A DNA stretch of 64,000 bases from Bacteroidales bacterium (lineage in GTDB: Bacteria; Bacteroidota; Bacteroidia; Bacteroidales; UBA932). Below the pieces are notes generated by a model that searched no databases, had not been told where the DNA came from, and saw nothing but the letters and a program-made list of their open reading frames with translations. Shown in pieces: positions 63,442-64,000 of the stretch. A program made the position numbers and the translations under genes. The stretch lies in contig JAFVQD010000008.1 in assembly GCA_017504965.1 (NCBI GenBank), positions 124,001 to 188,000 on the forward strand, given 5' to 3'. The number at the start of each line of letters is the position of its first letter. Position 1 is the stretch's first letter.

Positions 63442-64000
63442 TCATCCCCCATATGAATAACATAAGCACCTTTTGATTTGTGACTCTGAAATATGTCTTG
63501 CATAGAGGTAATTTGCGATTTTATCTTTTTCTGAGGCTGTAAGTGTATACACACTCCTCCGTCCGCACCTGGGGACTAGCACATTGTCAATCTCCTCACA
63601 CAACTCTATATCCCTAACCTTCTGACTATCCCATCTCCTCTTCTCATTTGCCAACATCCGTCCACAATCCATATTTACCGAACACCTCTCAATACTCTCC
63701 AACTTTACCACCTCTGATATTACACCCTTATCTTCTCTCTGCTCACACTCCCACTTCTCACCAGAAAGTCTGTTCATATAAAAAAGAAAGTTTCTGGCCG
63801 ACCCGTACATAAGCTCCACCTGTGATACCTCCATAACACTCTCCCGAGTGAACATCCCTCTGGAATCAAATTTGAAGTGGGGCGGGACACTGGCCCTGCT
63901 CGGAAGCAACTCGTACTTTGATTTTGGCAGAGAATCACAATACAAAGGGAACTTACCCAACTCCTTTTGGAAAAATATATTGGCAGAAGAGTGCTCATAG
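63442..64000 (-). CDS. Unrecognised protein, C-terminal part (5' end outside window)
   Basis: An open minus-strand frame runs from the window edge to a TGA at 63442, giving about 186 residues without a start codon that can be trusted. Visible parts: a Ser/Leu-rich stretch with DSLPKSKYELLPS, GSARNFLFYMNRLSGEKWE, then charged SEVVKLESIE, and a C-terminal helix pair LTASEKDKIANYLYARHISESQIKRCL that could be helix-turn-helix-like. Six cysteines are spread over it. I do not recognise the family. Its neighbours are REP-like palindromes and gltX, and the composition differs from the housekeeping genes, so it may be accessory. Mobile-element origin is only a guess. Confidence 0.55.
   Translation of the reverse strand, partial: YEHSSANIFFQKELGKFPLYCDSLPKSKYELLPSRASVPPHFKFDSRGMFTRESVMEVSQVELMYGSARNFLFYMNRLSGEKWECEQREDKGVISEVVKLESIERCSVNMDCGRMLANEKRRWDSQKVRDIELCEEIDNVLVPRCGRRSVYTLTASEKDKIANYLYARHISESQIKRCLCYSYGG

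Noticed and set aside
63113..63476. Overlapping small plus-strand frames in the gltX downstream gap
   Set aside because: Pro, His and Thr-rich low-complexity translations running through REP-like palindromes; no start signals or conserved features.
1..64000. tRNA genes, CRISPR arrays and insertion sequences
   Set aside because: Scanning the intergenic spaces showed no cloverleaf-like segment, no regularly spaced direct repeats and no transposase with terminal repeats; almost all spaces are under 100 bases.

Overview
The window is about 64 kb of a chromosome from the Bacteroidota, most likely the order Bacteroidales. The evidence is a long IleRS, a DksA-like protein without its zinc cysteines, the cmk-ispH pair, a glycogen synthase/phosphorylase fusion, a 13-gene dcw cluster without murF and ddl, and many TAnnTTTG promoter boxes. 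MurE carries the DNPR motif, so the cell wall is probably of the meso-DAP type. No tRNA, rRNA, CRISPR array or insertion sequence was seen. Coding density is very high; the only gene-free stretch over 300 bases is 63081-63441.

Region 1 (1-4869): lspA (cut by the window edge), a dksA-like gene and ileS on the minus strand, divergent from cvpA. Region 2 (4907-10034): the most interesting locus. After a perfect terminator come a 46-aa single-TM protein, a C39-peptidase ABC exporter, two small double-glycine-leader peptides, a TolC-family outer-membrane protein and a MacA/HlyD-type adaptor, all overlapping or almost touching. Together they encode a complete Gram-negative type I route for two secreted peptides, like a class II microcin or two-peptide bacteriocin. 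The last gene runs 35 nt into tsaB. Region 3 (10691-26104, minus strand): xseA-xseB, then a glycogen/alpha-glucan cluster (branching enzyme, debranching enzyme, GT4 glycosyltransferase, GH57 amylase, 1411-aa synthase-phosphorylase fusion), then ribF and a small operon (117-aa membrane protein, greA, HIT, TlpA-like lipoprotein).

Region 4 (26157-31131, mostly plus strand): engB, prs, nadE, a Cys-containing small membrane protein, der, a DUF4783-like gene (minus) and rlmH. Region 5 (31124-39614): a very large NtrY-like histidine kinase that converges on and overlaps an NtrC-type regulator with no DNA-binding domain, then cmk, ispH, efp and a transglutaminase-like lipoprotein ended by a strong terminator. 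Region 6 (39668-46392): lptB and dnaX (minus), a secreted protein of unknown function, an M16 peptidase, an O-methyltransferase and an M23 peptidase (minus).

Region 7 (46459-63080): the division and cell-wall cluster mraZ-rsmH-ftsL-ftsI-murE-mraY-murD-ftsW-murG-murC-ftsQ-ftsA-ftsZ, followed by gltX. In front of mraZ, TGGAAA boxes recur with a 10-bp period next to a promoter box and look like MraZ autoregulation sites. Region 8 (63081-64000): a G-poor intergenic stretch with REP-like palindromes, then the 3' part of an unrecognised minus-strand gene that runs off the window.
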